A stretch of DNA of 64,000 nt from Candidatus Alistipes merdigallinarum. GTDB taxonomy: Bacteria; Bacteroidota; Bacteroidia; Bacteroidales; Rikenellaceae. Shown here piece by piece: positions 54,781 through 64,000 of this stretch (positions within the stretch are counted from its first letter, which is position 1; every line of letters starts with the position of its first letter). The position numbers and the translations under genes were made by a program. A model generated the notes under the pieces. It did not search any database. It had not been told where the DNA came from and worked only from the letters and a program-made list of their open reading frames with translations. The stretch lies in assembly GCA_019119305.1 (NCBI GenBank), contig DWXH01000040.1, positions 124,001 to 188,000 on the forward strand. Direction: 5' to 3'.

Positions 54781-57342
54781 ATGCGCCTATTTCTATTTTG
54801 CATCGGACTGTTGAGCTGCATGACAATCCAAGCGGAAGCCCAACCGGATATCATTGCCGACACGACCCGCCCCGTTGAAGAACGGATCCAAAATGCGATC
54901 GATCAGATGACGCTCGAAGAGAAAGTCCGGCTCTGTTTCGGAGGCGAACGTTTCGGAGAGGTGGTCTTGCCCGGAGTCCCCCGCCTGAACATCGATCCGA
55001 TCTATGCCGCCGACGGTCCCCGGGGCGTACGTGCGGGTGACGTCACGGTTTTTCCTTCCGGCATAGGTCTCGCCGCTACATGGAATCCGCAATTAGTCGA
55101 ACAAACCGGACAAGTCATCGGAACCGAAAGTCGTGCCCGCGGAATCGGCATGGTTTTCGGACCTGCATTCAATATCAACCGCGATCCGCTGGGAGGCCGG
55201 TTTTTCGAATACCTCACGGAAGATCCCTATCTGAACGGGAAAATAGCCGCAGCACAGGTAAAAGGGATGCAAAAAGAGGGCGTATCGGCCTGCATCAAAC
55301 ATTTTGCCGTCAACAGCCGCGACCTAAACCGAAACTGGTACATGAGCCGCGTGGACGAACGGACGCTGCGCGAAATCTATCTGCGCGGATATGAAATCGC
55401 CGTCAAAGAGGCCGATCCGTGGGGCTGCATGACTGCCGCAAACGGACTGAACGGCGAACTTTGCAGCGACAACGAGTGGCTGCTCAATGAGGTACTGAAA
55501 AAAGAGTGGGGATTCAAGGGTCTCGTGCTCACCGACTTCTGCCACTCCCGATCGACCGAGAAAGCCGCATTGGCCGGCCTCGACATCGATATGCCCTGGG
55601 GCGATTTCGAAACGATCCTTTTCGGAAAGCCGCTGATGGAAGCGGTTGAACAGGGGAAGGTCCCCGAATCCGTTTTGAACGAAATGGTCCGCCGGATTCT
55701 GTGGGTCAAATACAAAACCGGCGTTCTCGATCATAAAGACCTGAAAGCCGGCTTCGCCGTCAACACCAAAGAAAACCAAGAGGTTGCCCGTCAAGCTGCC
55801 GAAGAGAGCATGGTTCTGCTGAAAAACGAGAACGATTTTCTGCCGCTCGACCTCGACATGACGAAACGGGTCGTGCTGATCGGGCCGAACTGTGCACAAC
55901 GCTTCTGTATACTGGGACTCGGAGGAAGTTCCGGTGCCCAAGCCGCGTATGAGATCACCCCGCTGAAAGGCTTGGAAAATAAGCTGAAAGGCAAAGCCGA
56001 ACTCTGTTACCTACCTTTGACAGGAGACTCACCGTTCACGCCGATCCCCACCGAGTGCTGGACCGGCCAGAAAGAGGGCAACGGAGTCCGCGCTACCTAC
56101 TACAAACGCGGAGAGGGTCAGGTACAAGCCGTAAAAATCGAACCGACGGTCGATTTCAGCTGGTTCAACCAATCCCCCGTTCCCGACAAAATCCAACCCG
56201 GTGATGTACGTGTCGTCGTAGAGGGCAAAATCAAGGCTCCCGTAACCGGAACCTACACGCTCAAGCTGATCACCGACAACAACGCCGAGTTCTGGGTATC
56301 TGACATGGGGGCTCAAGCCATACGCAATACAGAGAGCGGCGTCCCGCAACAAAACACGGCCATGTGTTTCTTCGAGGCCGGAAAGACCTACGACATCCGG
56401 ATCGACTACTCCCAATCGCCCGAAGGGATGAAAAACGCAACTGAAATGAACTATTGGGCCAAAGAAAACCCCTCGTTGCGGTTAGAATGGGCGCTGCCGA
56501 GCGACGAAAAGATCATTGCCGAAGCCATCGCTCCCTATCACGATACGCTTGTCACAGCCGATGTGATCGTATTCGTGGGGGGAACCGACCACAACCTCGA
56601 CTGCGAAGGCCGCGACAGAACCTCGATGAACTTCCCGCAAGGACAGACCGAACTGATCCGTCAGGTCGCAGCAATCAACCCCAATATGGTTGTAGCCCTG
56701 ATGCACGGAGCTCCGATCGACCTGCCGTGGATCGACTGCGTACCGGCGGTTCTGGACATGTTCTTCCCAGGTATGGAGGGCGGTACGGCCATGGCTGACC
56801 TGCTTTTCGGCGATGCAACGCCTTCCGGACGTCTGACTTTCAGCTGGCCCATGCAGCTGGAGGACTCACCCGCCTACAAACTCGCTACGCAAGACATCGA
56901 CAACGTATACTACACGGACAGTCTGATGGTAGGATACCGCTATTTCGACACCGAAAACATAGCCCCGCGCTACGAATTCGGATACGGTCTGAGCTACACC
57001 ACTTTCGATTACGGGAAAATGAAACTTTCGCGTCAGGGCGATTCGTGTATCGTGACTATGAAAATCAAAAACAGCGGGCCGAAAGAGGGTGCCGAAACCG
57101 TACAGATCTACGTCGGTCAGAAAAACTGTAAATACACCCGACCGGTTCACGAACTGAAAGCCTTCGAAAAGGTCTTTTTGAAAGCCGGTGAATCACGTAC
57201 GATCTCTTTTGTGCTGGACAAAGATGCCTTCTCGTATTGGAATCCGGACCAAAAAAGATGGGTTCGCGATTCGGATGAGTTTACGATCGAAGCCGGTCAT
57301 TCGTCGCGAGACATCCGCAGAAGTGCAAAAATCAAATTTTAA
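54781..57342 (+). CDS. GH3 beta-glucosidase-type enzyme with PA14 insertion
   Basis: An 853-residue secreted glycosidase (signal MRLFLFCIGLLSCMTIQAEA). The GH3 N-terminal barrel has KHFAVNS (173-179) and the nucleophile Asp252 in LVLTDFCHS. The C-terminal alpha/beta sandwich is interrupted at about 415-555 by a PA14-like domain (ATYYKRGEGQ, VVVEGKIKAPVTGTYTLKLITDNNAEFWV, GKTYDIRIDYSQSPE), a known carbohydrate-binding insert in some GH3 enzymes. A terminal fibronectin-like domain (YEFGYGLSYTTFDYG onward) follows. Beta-glucosidase is the usual activity, but GH3 also includes xylosidases and arabinosidases. It has its own promoter. Confidence 0.9.
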   Translation: MRLFLFCIGLLSCMTIQAEAQPDIIADTTRPVEERIQNAIDQMTLEEKVRLCFGGERFGEVVLPGVPRLNIDPIYAADGPRGVRAGDVTVFPSGIGLAATWNPQLVEQTGQVIGTESRARGIGMVFGPAFNINRDPLGGRFFEYLTEDPYLNGKIAAAQVKGMQKEGVSACIKHFAVNSRDLNRNWYMSRVDERTLREIYLRGYEIAVKEADPWGCMTAANGLNGELCSDNEWLLNEVLKKEWGFKGLVLTDFCHSRSTEKAALAGLDIDMPWGDFETILFGKPLMEAVEQGKVPESVLNEMVRRILWVKYKTGVLDHKDLKAGFAVNTKENQEVARQAAEESMVLLKNENDFLPLDLDMTKRVVLIGPNCAQRFCILGLGGSSGAQAAYEITPLKGLENKLKGKAELCYLPLTGDSPFTPIPTECWTGQKEGNGVRATYYKRGEGQVQAVKIEPTVDFSWFNQSPVPDKIQPGDVRVVVEGKIKAPVTGTYTLKLITDNNAEFWVSDMGAQAIRNTESGVPQQNTAMCFFEAGKTYDIRIDYSQSPEGMKNATEMNYWAKENPSLRLEWALPSDEKIIAEAIAPYHDTLVTADVIVFVGGTDHNLDCEGRDRTSMNFPQGQTELIRQVAAINPNMVVALMHGAPIDLPWIDCVPAVLDMFFPGMEGGTAMADLLFGDATPSGRLTFSWPMQLEDSPAYKLATQDIDNVYYTDSLMVGYRYFDTENIAPRYEFGYGLSYTTFDYGKMKLSRQGDSCIVTMKIKNSGPKEGAETVQIYVGQKNCKYTRPVHELKAFEKVFLKAGESRTISFVLDKDAFSYWNPDQKRWVRDSDEFTIEAGHSSRDIRRSAKIKF

Positions 57343-57401
57343 ACCGACACCTTCTTCACCATATTTGAACAGAACGACAGCAAGAAAGCCAAAGACAAAA
57401 A

Positions 57402-57433
57402 GTTGTAGATTTTACAAAAAAAGGCTACCTTTA
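57402..57433 (+). promoter_or_regulatory. carB promoter (weak)
   Basis: GTTG at 57402-57405, a 20-base spacer and TACCTTTA at 57426-57433. Both elements have one mismatch. It lies 43 bases before the carB ATG. Confidence 0.4.
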
Positions 57434-57476
57434 AAGTTGGATTTCATTGGAATTTTTACATATTTACCCGATATTC

Positions 57477-60400
57477 ATGAATAAAAAACTCAACAAAGTC
57501 ATCGTGCTCGGATCGGGCGCTTTGAAAATCGGACAAGCCGGAGAGTTCGACTACTCCGGTTCACAAGCCCTCAAAGCCCTCCACGAAGAGGGGATATCCA
57601 CCGTATTGATCAACCCCAACATCGCAACGATACAGACTTCGGAAGGTATCGCCGATCGGGTCTATTTCCTTCCGGTCAACCCCTACTTCGTCGAAGAGAT
57701 CATCAAGAAAGAGCGTCCGGACGGTATCCTGCTCGCTTTCGGCGGACAGACCGCTCTGAACTGCGGAACGGAAATGTACCTGAACGGAACGCTGCAACGC
57801 TACGGCGTTGAAGTGCTCGGCACCTCCGTCGAGGCCATTATGGCAACCGAAGACCGCGACCTGTTCGTCAAAAAACTGAACGAGATCGATGTCAAAACAC
57901 CGGTCAGCCAAGCCGTCGAGTCGATGGACGATGCAATCGCCGCAGCAAACCGGATCGGATTCCCGATCATGGTTCGCTCAGCATACGCATTGGGAGGACT
58001 CGGCAGCGGTATCAGTCAAAATCTGGATGAGTTCAAAACCCTCTGCGAAAGCTCTTTTGCCTATTCAAAACAGATTCTGGTAGAGGAATCATTAAAAGGT
58101 TGGAAAGAGATCGAGTTCGAAGTGATCCGCGATAAGAACGATCACTGCTTCACTGTCGCCAGCATGGAAAATTTCGACCCGCTGGGAATCCACACCGGCG
58201 AAAGTATCGTCGTTGCCCCCACCTGCTCACTCGACGAACAGGAACTCACCATGCTCCAGGAACTCTCGAAAAAGATCATCCGCCACATCGGAATCGTCGG
58301 AGAGTGCAACATACAATATGCCTTCAATTCGGAAACGGACGACTACCGCGTGATCGAGGTCAACGCCCGCCTGAGCCGTTCATCGGCCCTCGCTTCGAAA
58401 GCTACCGGTTATCCGTTGGCTTTCGTCGCCGCCAAATTGGCTTTGGGATATACCCTGGATCAGATCGGCAAGATGGGTACGCCCAATTCAGCCTATGTAG
58501 CTCCTTCACTCGACTACCTGATCTGCAAGATCCCGCGTTGGGACCTCAGCAAATTCATCGGCGTTTCGCGCCAGATCGGATCGAGCATGAAATCGGTCGG
58601 CGAGATCATGTCGATCGGTAAATCGTTCGAAGAGATTATCCAGAAGGGTCTCCGCATGATCGGACAAGGCATGCACGGATTCGTCGGAAACGAAGGACTC
58701 GAATTCGGTGATCTGGATGAAGAGCTCTCCAAACCGACCGACCTGCGTATTTTCGCCATCGCCGCAGCACTGGAAAAAGGTTATACGATCGACCGCATCT
58801 ACGAACTGACCAAAATAGACCCGTGGTTCCTCGAAAGGCTGAAAAACATATACGACTACTCGCTGGTACTGAAAAAATACTCTAAAATCGAAGAAATTCC
58901 GGCTGAAGTGCTGTTCGAGGCAAAACGGCTCGGTTTTTCAGACTTCCAAATCGCCCGTTTCGTCGAATCACCCGAAGGAAACCTCGAGAAGGAGTCGCTC
59001 CGCGTCCGTGCTGCCCGCCACAAAGCCAACGTGCTACCGACCGTAAAACGGATCGAAACGGTCGCATCGGCCGATCCCGAACTGACCAATTACCTCTACT
59101 TTACATACGACGGTAAAGAGCACGACGTCCCCTACTTCAAGAACGAACGATCGGTCGTAGTGCTCGGATCGGGAGCCTACCGTATCGGCAGTTCGGTTGA
59201 GTTCGACTGGTGTTCGGTCAATGCGGTGCAAACTGCCCGAAAACTGGGATACAAGTCGATCATGATCAACTACAACCCCGAAACGGTGTCCACCGATTAC
59301 GACATGTGCGACCGGCTCTATTTCGATGAGTTGTCGTTCGAACGCGTACTGGACGTCCTTGAGCTGGAGATGCCTAAAGGGGTCATCGTATCGGTCGGCG
59401 GACAGATTCCGAACAATCTGGCCATGCGGCTCCATCGGCAAGGCATTCCTATTCTGGGCACCTCGCCGCTCTCGATCGACCGGGCCGAAAACCGGCATAA
59501 ATTCTCCAGCATGCTCGACCAGCTGGGCATCGATCAACCGGCATGGAAAGAGCTCTCGCACATGGATGAAATCTACGAGTTCGTCGAGAAGGTGGGCTAT
59601 CCGGTACTGGTTCGTCCATCGTATGTGCTCTCGGGTGCAGCCATGAACGTTTGCTATACGGCCGAACAGCTCGAAACGTTCCTCAAACTCGCAGCCAAAG
59701 TATCGAAAGAGTACCCTGTCGTGGTTTCACAGTTCATGCAACAGGCTAAAGAGATCGAATTCGACGCCGTAGCCCACAACGGCGAAATCGTCGAATACGC
59801 CATCTCGGAACATGTCGAGTTCGCCGGAGTACACTCGGGTGATGCCACGCTCGTGTTCCCTGCTCAGAAGATCTACTTCGAAACGGCACGGCGCATCAAG
59901 AAAATCAGCAAGAAAATTGCCAAGGAGCTCAACATCAGCGGACCTTTCAACATCCAGTATCTGGCGAAGAACAACGAGGTCAAGGTTATCGAGTGTAACC
60001 TGCGGGCATCGCGCAGCTTCCCATTCGTATCGAAAGTCCTCAAACGAAACTTTATCGATACGGCAATCCGTATCATGCTCGATGCTCCATACGAAAAACC
60101 GGACCACACGAATTACGATATCGACTGGATCGGAGTAAAATCCTCGCAGTTCTCGTTCGCGCGGTTGCACAATGCCGACCCGATTCTGAGCGTCGACATG
60201 TCCTCGACGGGCGAGGTCGGATGTCTGGGTGACGACTTCTCCGAAGCTCTGCTCTCTTCGATGATCTCCGTCGGATATGACATTCCGAAACAGAACGTTA
60301 TGGTCTCGTCGGGTGACACCAAATCGAAGGTCGATCTGCTCGATCCCTGCCGGATGTTGCAGGCGCATGGCTACACGATCTACGCCACGGCCGGAACTCA

Positions 60401-60695
60401 ACGTTTTCTGGCTGACCACGACATCGAGGCACAAACGGTGGGTTGGCCCGATGAACATACGCCATACAATGTCATGGATATGATCGCCGGACACAAATTC
60501 GACCTGATCGTCAACATTCCGAAGAATCATACGCATCGGGAGCTGACCAATGGATACCGCATCCGCCGGGGCGCAATCGACCACAACATTCCGTTGATCA
60601 CGAATGCCCGTCTGGCCAGTGCGTTCATCCATGCATTTTGTGAGAAAAAGCTCTCCGATATCCAGATCAAGAGCTGGCAGGAGTACCAACTATAA
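57477..60695 (+). CDS. carB: Carbamoyl-phosphate synthase large subunit
   Basis: A 1072-residue enzyme that makes carbamoyl phosphate for pyrimidine and arginine synthesis from bicarbonate, glutamine-derived ammonia and ATP. The start at 57477 (MNKKLNKVIVLGSGALKIGQAGEFDYSG) is used. An in-frame ATG 10 codons upstream is less likely, since it follows the promoter too closely and adds MEFLHIYPIF. The two synthetase halves are visible as duplicated ATP-grasp units: EVNARLSRSSALASKATGYP in the first and ECNLRASRSFPFVSKVLKRN in the second. The C-terminal MGS-like domain (YATAGTQRFLADHD) is present. The small glutaminase subunit carA is not in the window. Confidence 0.96.
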   Translation: MNKKLNKVIVLGSGALKIGQAGEFDYSGSQALKALHEEGISTVLINPNIATIQTSEGIADRVYFLPVNPYFVEEIIKKERPDGILLAFGGQTALNCGTEMYLNGTLQRYGVEVLGTSVEAIMATEDRDLFVKKLNEIDVKTPVSQAVESMDDAIAAANRIGFPIMVRSAYALGGLGSGISQNLDEFKTLCESSFAYSKQILVEESLKGWKEIEFEVIRDKNDHCFTVASMENFDPLGIHTGESIVVAPTCSLDEQELTMLQELSKKIIRHIGIVGECNIQYAFNSETDDYRVIEVNARLSRSSALASKATGYPLAFVAAKLALGYTLDQIGKMGTPNSAYVAPSLDYLICKIPRWDLSKFIGVSRQIGSSMKSVGEIMSIGKSFEEIIQKGLRMIGQGMHGFVGNEGLEFGDLDEELSKPTDLRIFAIAAALEKGYTIDRIYELTKIDPWFLERLKNIYDYSLVLKKYSKIEEIPAEVLFEAKRLGFSDFQIARFVESPEGNLEKESLRVRAARHKANVLPTVKRIETVASADPELTNYLYFTYDGKEHDVPYFKNERSVVVLGSGAYRIGSSVEFDWCSVNAVQTARKLGYKSIMINYNPETVSTDYDMCDRLYFDELSFERVLDVLELEMPKGVIVSVGGQIPNNLAMRLHRQGIPILGTSPLSIDRAENRHKFSSMLDQLGIDQPAWKELSHMDEIYEFVEKVGYPVLVRPSYVLSGAAMNVCYTAEQLETFLKLAAKVSKEYPVVVSQFMQQAKEIEFDAVAHNGEIVEYAISEHVEFAGVHSGDATLVFPAQKIYFETARRIKKISKKIAKELNISGPFNIQYLAKNNEVKVIECNLRASRSFPFVSKVLKRNFIDTAIRIMLDAPYEKPDHTNYDIDWIGVKSSQFSFARLHNADPILSVDMSSTGEVGCLGDDFSEALLSSMISVGYDIPKQNVMVSSGDTKSKVDLLDPCRMLQAHGYTIYATAGTQRFLADHDIEAQTVGWPDEHTPYNVMDMIAGHKFDLIVNIPKNHTHRELTNGYRIRRGAIDHNIPLITNARLASAFIHAFCEKKLSDIQIKSWQEYQL

Positions 60696-60725
60696 TAGGT
60701 TTCTGTTCTCTCTGAAACTGACTAC

Positions 60726-60770
60726 AAAAAGAGATCGGGGCCCGGTAATTCCGAGCCCCGATCTCTTTTT
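60726..60770 (+). terminator. Bidirectional terminator between carB and the DEAD-box helicase
   Basis: AAAAAGAGATCGGGGC (60726-60741) pairs with GCCCCGATCTCTTTTT (60755-60770), with T-runs on both strands. Confidence 0.9.
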
Positions 60771-60904
60771 ATCTAAAACGGATTTCACACCAAAGCGCCT
60801 TCCCCTCATTCCGTGCTTTATGGCATGCCGCAAAAAAAACGTCGCTCCCCTCGATACATTTTTATTTGGCATCGAAGAGCTTCGACTCGAACAGCGCGGA
60901 CCCT

Positions 60905-62371
60905 TCACTCTTTCGGTGCAGCAGATTTTGCTTCCTGCGCCTCCTGCATCCGATTTTGCTTCTTGTCTCCGTGGAAATGGCAGCGTCTATGGGACCTTCT
61001 TCTCCGATGCTCCGTCCCCGTCGTACCTTCGGGTGCTCCTCCCTCGGCTACTCGGCTCTCCGTTGCTCGGTTCACTGCGGCCTCTGCACTGGAATTCTGA
61101 TCTGCCTGCGGTTGGGTTGTCTGATGTTCCGGCATTTCGCGCGGATCCCGGCCCTCGCGTTTCGGTCCACGTCGCCGGTTCGAACGATGCCCGCCCCGAC
61201 GGCGCCCCTCGTCATCTCGTGGTGCATACTTCGGCCCTGCTCCCAAACGCTCCGGTAACGGCAACTTCTCAATCTCCCGATCGATAAACCGTTCGATCCG
61301 ATGGAACTTTCCCTGCTCCTTCTCGTTGACAAAGGTAATCGCCGAACCCTCGGCACTCGCCCGGGCCGTGCGGCCAATCCGATGGATGTAATCCTCCGGG
61401 TCGTGCGGCACATCGAAGTTAATGACCATACCGATATCCTCAATATCGATACCCCGCGCCACGATATCCGTCGCAACCAATATGTCGATCTTTCCGTTTT
61501 TGAAATTCAACATCACCTCTTCGCGCTGCTCCTGCTCCAGATCGGAGTGCATCGCCGCTACACGCAACTTCATGCGCTTCAACGAATAGTTCAGCTCCTT
61601 GACCTTCTGTTTCGACGAAGCAAAAATGATCGTTTTGGCTCCGGTCGGCTTTGCAAAAAGCTCACGGATCAACTCCATTTTCTGATTCTCGTAGCAGACA
61701 TACGCCCCCTGCGTGATCGCCTCATTGGGTCTCGAAACCGCAATGTTCACCTCTGCCGGATTGCGCATAATCTGCTTGGCCATTTGCCGGATCTTGGGCG
61801 GCAGCGTTGCCGAAAACATGATCGTCTGCCGCTCGACCGGCAAATAGGAGATGATCTTCATGATATCATCGTAAAAACCCATATCCAACATACGGTCAGC
61901 CTCGTCCAACACAAAATATTCGACATGAGAGAGATCGATCCCGCTGTTGGTCAAATGCGCCAACAATCGCCCAGGGGTCGCCACAACAATATCCGACCCC
62001 ATCAACATACCTTGCTTCTGCTGGCTCCAGCCGATCCCGTCTCCCCCTCCGTAAACAACGGTTGTCGAAATCGGAAGAAAGTAGGAAAATCCTTGGAATT
62101 GGGTATCGATCTGCTGGGCCAACTCCCGTGTCGGCACGACAATCAATGACTTGACCACATTGTCGGGATTTCCTTCCCGATAGAGCCGATCCAACAACGG
62201 CAACGTATACGCCGCAGTCTTTCCGGTCCCCGTCTGGGCACATCCGATCAGATCGCGGCCCTCCAGAATTACGGGTATCGTCTCCTGCTGTACCGGGGTC
62301 ATCTCCACAAAATTCATCGCTTCGATACCCCGTAAAACCTCTCGATCCAAATTAAATTCATCGAACCTCAT
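60905..62371 (-). CDS. DEAD-box RNA helicase, RhlE-like
   Basis: A 488-residue ATP-dependent RNA helicase. The motifs are Q-motif (FVEMTPVQQETIP), Walker A AQTGTGKT (45-52), PTRELA, DEAD (156-159), SAT (187-189), VATDIVARGIDIE and HRIGRTARA. The C-terminal tail (about 385-488) is low complexity and basic, with RRRGGHRSNRRRGPKREGRD and a Gln/Ala-rich end, typical of the extension used for RNA binding. It probably helps RNA folding or turnover in the cold or during ribosome assembly. A -7-like element (minus TATCTTCG at 62405-62398, one mismatch) lies 26 bases before the start. Confidence 0.9.
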   Translation of the reverse strand: MRFDEFNLDREVLRGIEAMNFVEMTPVQQETIPVILEGRDLIGCAQTGTGKTAAYTLPLLDRLYREGNPDNVVKSLIVVPTRELAQQIDTQFQGFSYFLPISTTVVYGGGDGIGWSQQKQGMLMGSDIVVATPGRLLAHLTNSGIDLSHVEYFVLDEADRMLDMGFYDDIMKIISYLPVERQTIMFSATLPPKIRQMAKQIMRNPAEVNIAVSRPNEAITQGAYVCYENQKMELIRELFAKPTGAKTIIFASSKQKVKELNYSLKRMKLRVAAMHSDLEQEQREEVMLNFKNGKIDILVATDIVARGIDIEDIGMVINFDVPHDPEDYIHRIGRTARASAEGSAITFVNEKEQGKFHRIERFIDREIEKLPLPERLGAGPKYAPRDDEGRRRGGHRSNRRRGPKREGRDPREMPEHQTTQPQADQNSSAEAAVNRATESRVAEGGAPEGTTGTEHRRRRSHRRCHFHGDKKQNRMQEAQEAKSAAPKE

Positions 62372-62424
62372 ATCCTACCTAATTTTTCACTGCCGCGAAG
62401 ATAGCGAAACATTTCGAGATCGCC

Positions 62425-64000
62425 TCAATCCTTCCACACCGACTCGAAGCTGTAATCGCCCGATCCGACCTCATACACGGCACACCCGTCCTCCTCCTTC
62501 ACAAAACGAATCTGCGTCGAATTTCCGATGCGGCGACCACCCTCCTTAACGCTGCGTACCTGCTGCGTAGGAACATAGACCGTCGCCACCGAATTGGCCG
62601 GTACATGGACACGAAAGGTCAACCGACCGTTCTGCTTGCTCCATGCACTTCGAATGGGGCCTTTCACGGATTGGAACTCTCCCTCGGCAAACTCCAGATC
62701 ATTCGGAATATAGGGATGGATCGTGAACCGTTCGAATCCGGGATGGGCTACATCGGGAATGATTCCCAAAATATATTTGTAGAACCATGAGTCGACCGAT
62801 CCCATCATCGGATGGTTGTGCGAATTCATCGCATCGCCCGTGGCATACTCCCAACGTTCCCAAAGAGTTGTCGCACCGTTTTCCAACATATACCCCCAAC
62901 TCGGATAGGTCGTCTGAACAGCTATCTTATAGGCCGTTTCGACATGCCCGTATTGGGTCAACATCTCCATCAGATACTTCGTACAGAGGTTTCCGGTCGT
63001 CAGGTGGTAGTCGTGTGCCGCAACATCCTTTGCCAGATTATCCACCACACGGGCGATCCGATCCTCCGGCACGACTCCCAAAAACAGAGCGAACGAGTTT
63101 GCCGCCTGATTATTTGCTGCATATCCGCCCTGCTCCTCGTTCCACCACGTATCGTTGAATGCCCGGGCCGTCCGATCCGCCAACTGACGGTAATATTCAC
63201 AATCCGTCTCCTTATCCAACAACGCAGCCATTTCGGAGAGCATCGACGCACAATAATAAAGGTAACCTGTCGACATCAGGACCCCCGGCGTATCCTTCGA
63301 CACGGCCGACCACGGAGCCACCGCATATTCGATCGGAGGCGACCAATCCCCGTAATAGCTGTACTCGACGACCCCGTCTTTCGTACGCGATGCCAGATAA
63401 TCGACCCACGCTTTCATGCCGTCGTAATGGTTGCGTATCACGTTGAAATTACCATAATACTCATAGCACTTCCATGCGAGAAGGAGATAGCTGGCAGAAA
63501 CAGGGTCTGCCGGACGCGCTCCGAAGCGATAGGGCGCCACACAGGTGATCGTCCCCGCTTCATCCTGCGTATCGCTCACATCGGCCAAGAATTTCGGATA
63601 AAACCGCGAAAGATCAAAATTATAGAGGGCCTGCTCGATCCGTACCGTCAAGTCATTCATCCATCCCATCCGCTCGTCACGCTGGGGGCAATCGGTCGGA
63701 ACACTATGCAGGTTACTCGATTCCGTAGCTACAACCATCTTATGAATACGGTTCAACAGCTCGTTGCTGCATCGGAACTCGCCCGTCTTAGCCACCGCAT
63801 TGCGGACAATTTTGACGACAATATCCCCTTCCTGCGGTGCCTTGGGCAAACCTTCGACCTGGATATAACGGAATCCATGGTAGGTGAAACGGGGTTCCCA
63901 TTTTTCGACGCCCTCTCCCTTGAGGATATAGATATCGGTTGCCTTAGCATTCCGCAGATTTTCCTGATTAATCGTACCGTCGTCGTAAAGCGACTCGGCA
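62425..64000 (-). CDS. Alpha-L-rhamnosidase, GH78 (5' end cut by window)
   Basis: The 3' part of a second GH78 enzyme. The frame stays open from 62425 to base 64000, encoding TDIYILKGEGVEKWEPRFT and YHGFRYIQVEG before the apparent TTG start at 63849, so the gene clearly continues off the edge. The motif TDCPQRDERMGW is present, with the Asp and Glu positions of the GH78 active site. LWERWEY probably holds the second carboxylate. A C-terminal beta domain closes the protein. It differs in sequence from the GH78 at 39601-42258, so the two are not recent copies. Confidence 0.9.
   Translation of the reverse strand, partial: AESLYDDGTINQENLRNAKATDIYILKGEGVEKWEPRFTYHGFRYIQVEGLPKAPQEGDIVVKIVRNAVAKTGEFRCSNELLNRIHKMVVATESSNLHSVPTDCPQRDERMGWMNDLTVRIEQALYNFDLSRFYPKFLADVSDTQDEAGTITCVAPYRFGARPADPVSASYLLLAWKCYEYYGNFNVIRNHYDGMKAWVDYLASRTKDGVVEYSYYGDWSPPIEYAVAPWSAVSKDTPGVLMSTGYLYYCASMLSEMAALLDKETDCEYYRQLADRTARAFNDTWWNEEQGGYAANNQAANSFALFLGVVPEDRIARVVDNLAKDVAAHDYHLTTGNLCTKYLMEMLTQYGHVETAYKIAVQTTYPSWGYMLENGATTLWERWEYATGDAMNSHNHPMMGSVDSWFYKYILGIIPDVAHPGFERFTIHPYIPNDLEFAEGEFQSVKGPIRSAWSKQNGRLTFRVHVPANSVATVYVPTQQVRSVKEGGRRIGNSTQIRFVKEEDGCAVYEVGSGDYSFESVWKD

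Noticed and set aside
59727..60689. A 320-codon minus-strand open frame across carB
   Set aside because: Antisense to the conserved second half of carB. Such long shadow frames follow from codon bias in this genome.
1..64000. tRNA, rRNA, CRISPR or insertion-sequence elements
   Set aside because: No cloverleaf-like gene, spaced direct-repeat array, transposase or terminal inverted repeat pair was recognised by eye. Automated searches would be more sensitive.

Overview
The window looks like chromosomal DNA of a Bacteroidota bacterium of the order Bacteroidales. The domain repertoire and roughly balanced base composition suggest an Alistipes-like member of Rikenellaceae, but this genus call is an inference. 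Supporting signs are Bacteroidales-type promoters (a -7 element TAnnTTTG, often with TTTG or TTCG about 18-20 bases upstream), BACON-domain lipoproteins, a SPOR/NfeD/FloA cluster, NfnAB, a membrane pyrophosphatase, and many secreted glycoside hydrolases. I found no tRNA, rRNA, CRISPR array, insertion sequence or phage genes.

Layout. 1-4760: the 3' part of a TrkH potassium channel subunit, then a SPOR-like lipid/cell-envelope protein, NfeD and flotillin FloA. 4882-9696: a DUF2461 protein, then an AraC regulator, a TonB-dependent receptor and a calycin-like lipoprotein that look like a regulated uptake unit. 9874-16638: a CNNM/CBS-type membrane protein, a small membrane protein, methylthioribose-1-phosphate isomerase MtnA, and DUF1573-NfnA-NfnB. 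16657-22960: divergent bioB/bioD, a K+-dependent membrane pyrophosphatase, a TrmH-type RNA methyltransferase, a frameshifted HXXEE-domain gene and panB. 23219-26565: two BACON lipoproteins, one carrying an endonuclease/exonuclease/phosphatase domain and one an Asp-box beta-propeller-like domain. 26697-30855: a cobalamin riboswitch, a small overlapping ORF, and a three-gene biotin-dependent acyl-CoA carboxylase operon. 31098-34199: a large parallel beta-helix lipoprotein.

34322-44804 is a carbohydrate locus without SusC/SusD: alpha-L-rhamnosidase (GH78), a beta-mannosidase-like GH2, a ROK sugar kinase, a GmhA-type isomerase and an MFS transporter on the minus strand. Divergent from it is a DUF5722-like TIM-barrel lipoprotein. 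44931-51882 holds a DUF748/AsmA-like protein, an AI-2E-family permease, cysteine synthase, an L,D-transpeptidase and a dicarboxylate/glutamate symporter. 52043-57342 holds a pectate-lyase-like protein, a PAP2 phosphatase with a barrel-like C-terminal half, and a GH3 enzyme with a PA14 insert. The window ends with carB, an RhlE-type DEAD-box helicase and the 3' part of a second GH78 rhamnosidase that runs off the right edge.

The gene content suggests an anaerobic gut commensal living on plant or host glycans. It would conserve energy through pyrophosphate, ferredoxin/NAD(P) bifurcation and the propionate (methylmalonyl-CoA) branch. The links worth noting are the B12 riboswitch ahead of the acyl-CoA carboxylase, biotin genes and a biotin enzyme in the same window, and the unusual pairing of a GmhA isomerase with catabolic glycosidases.
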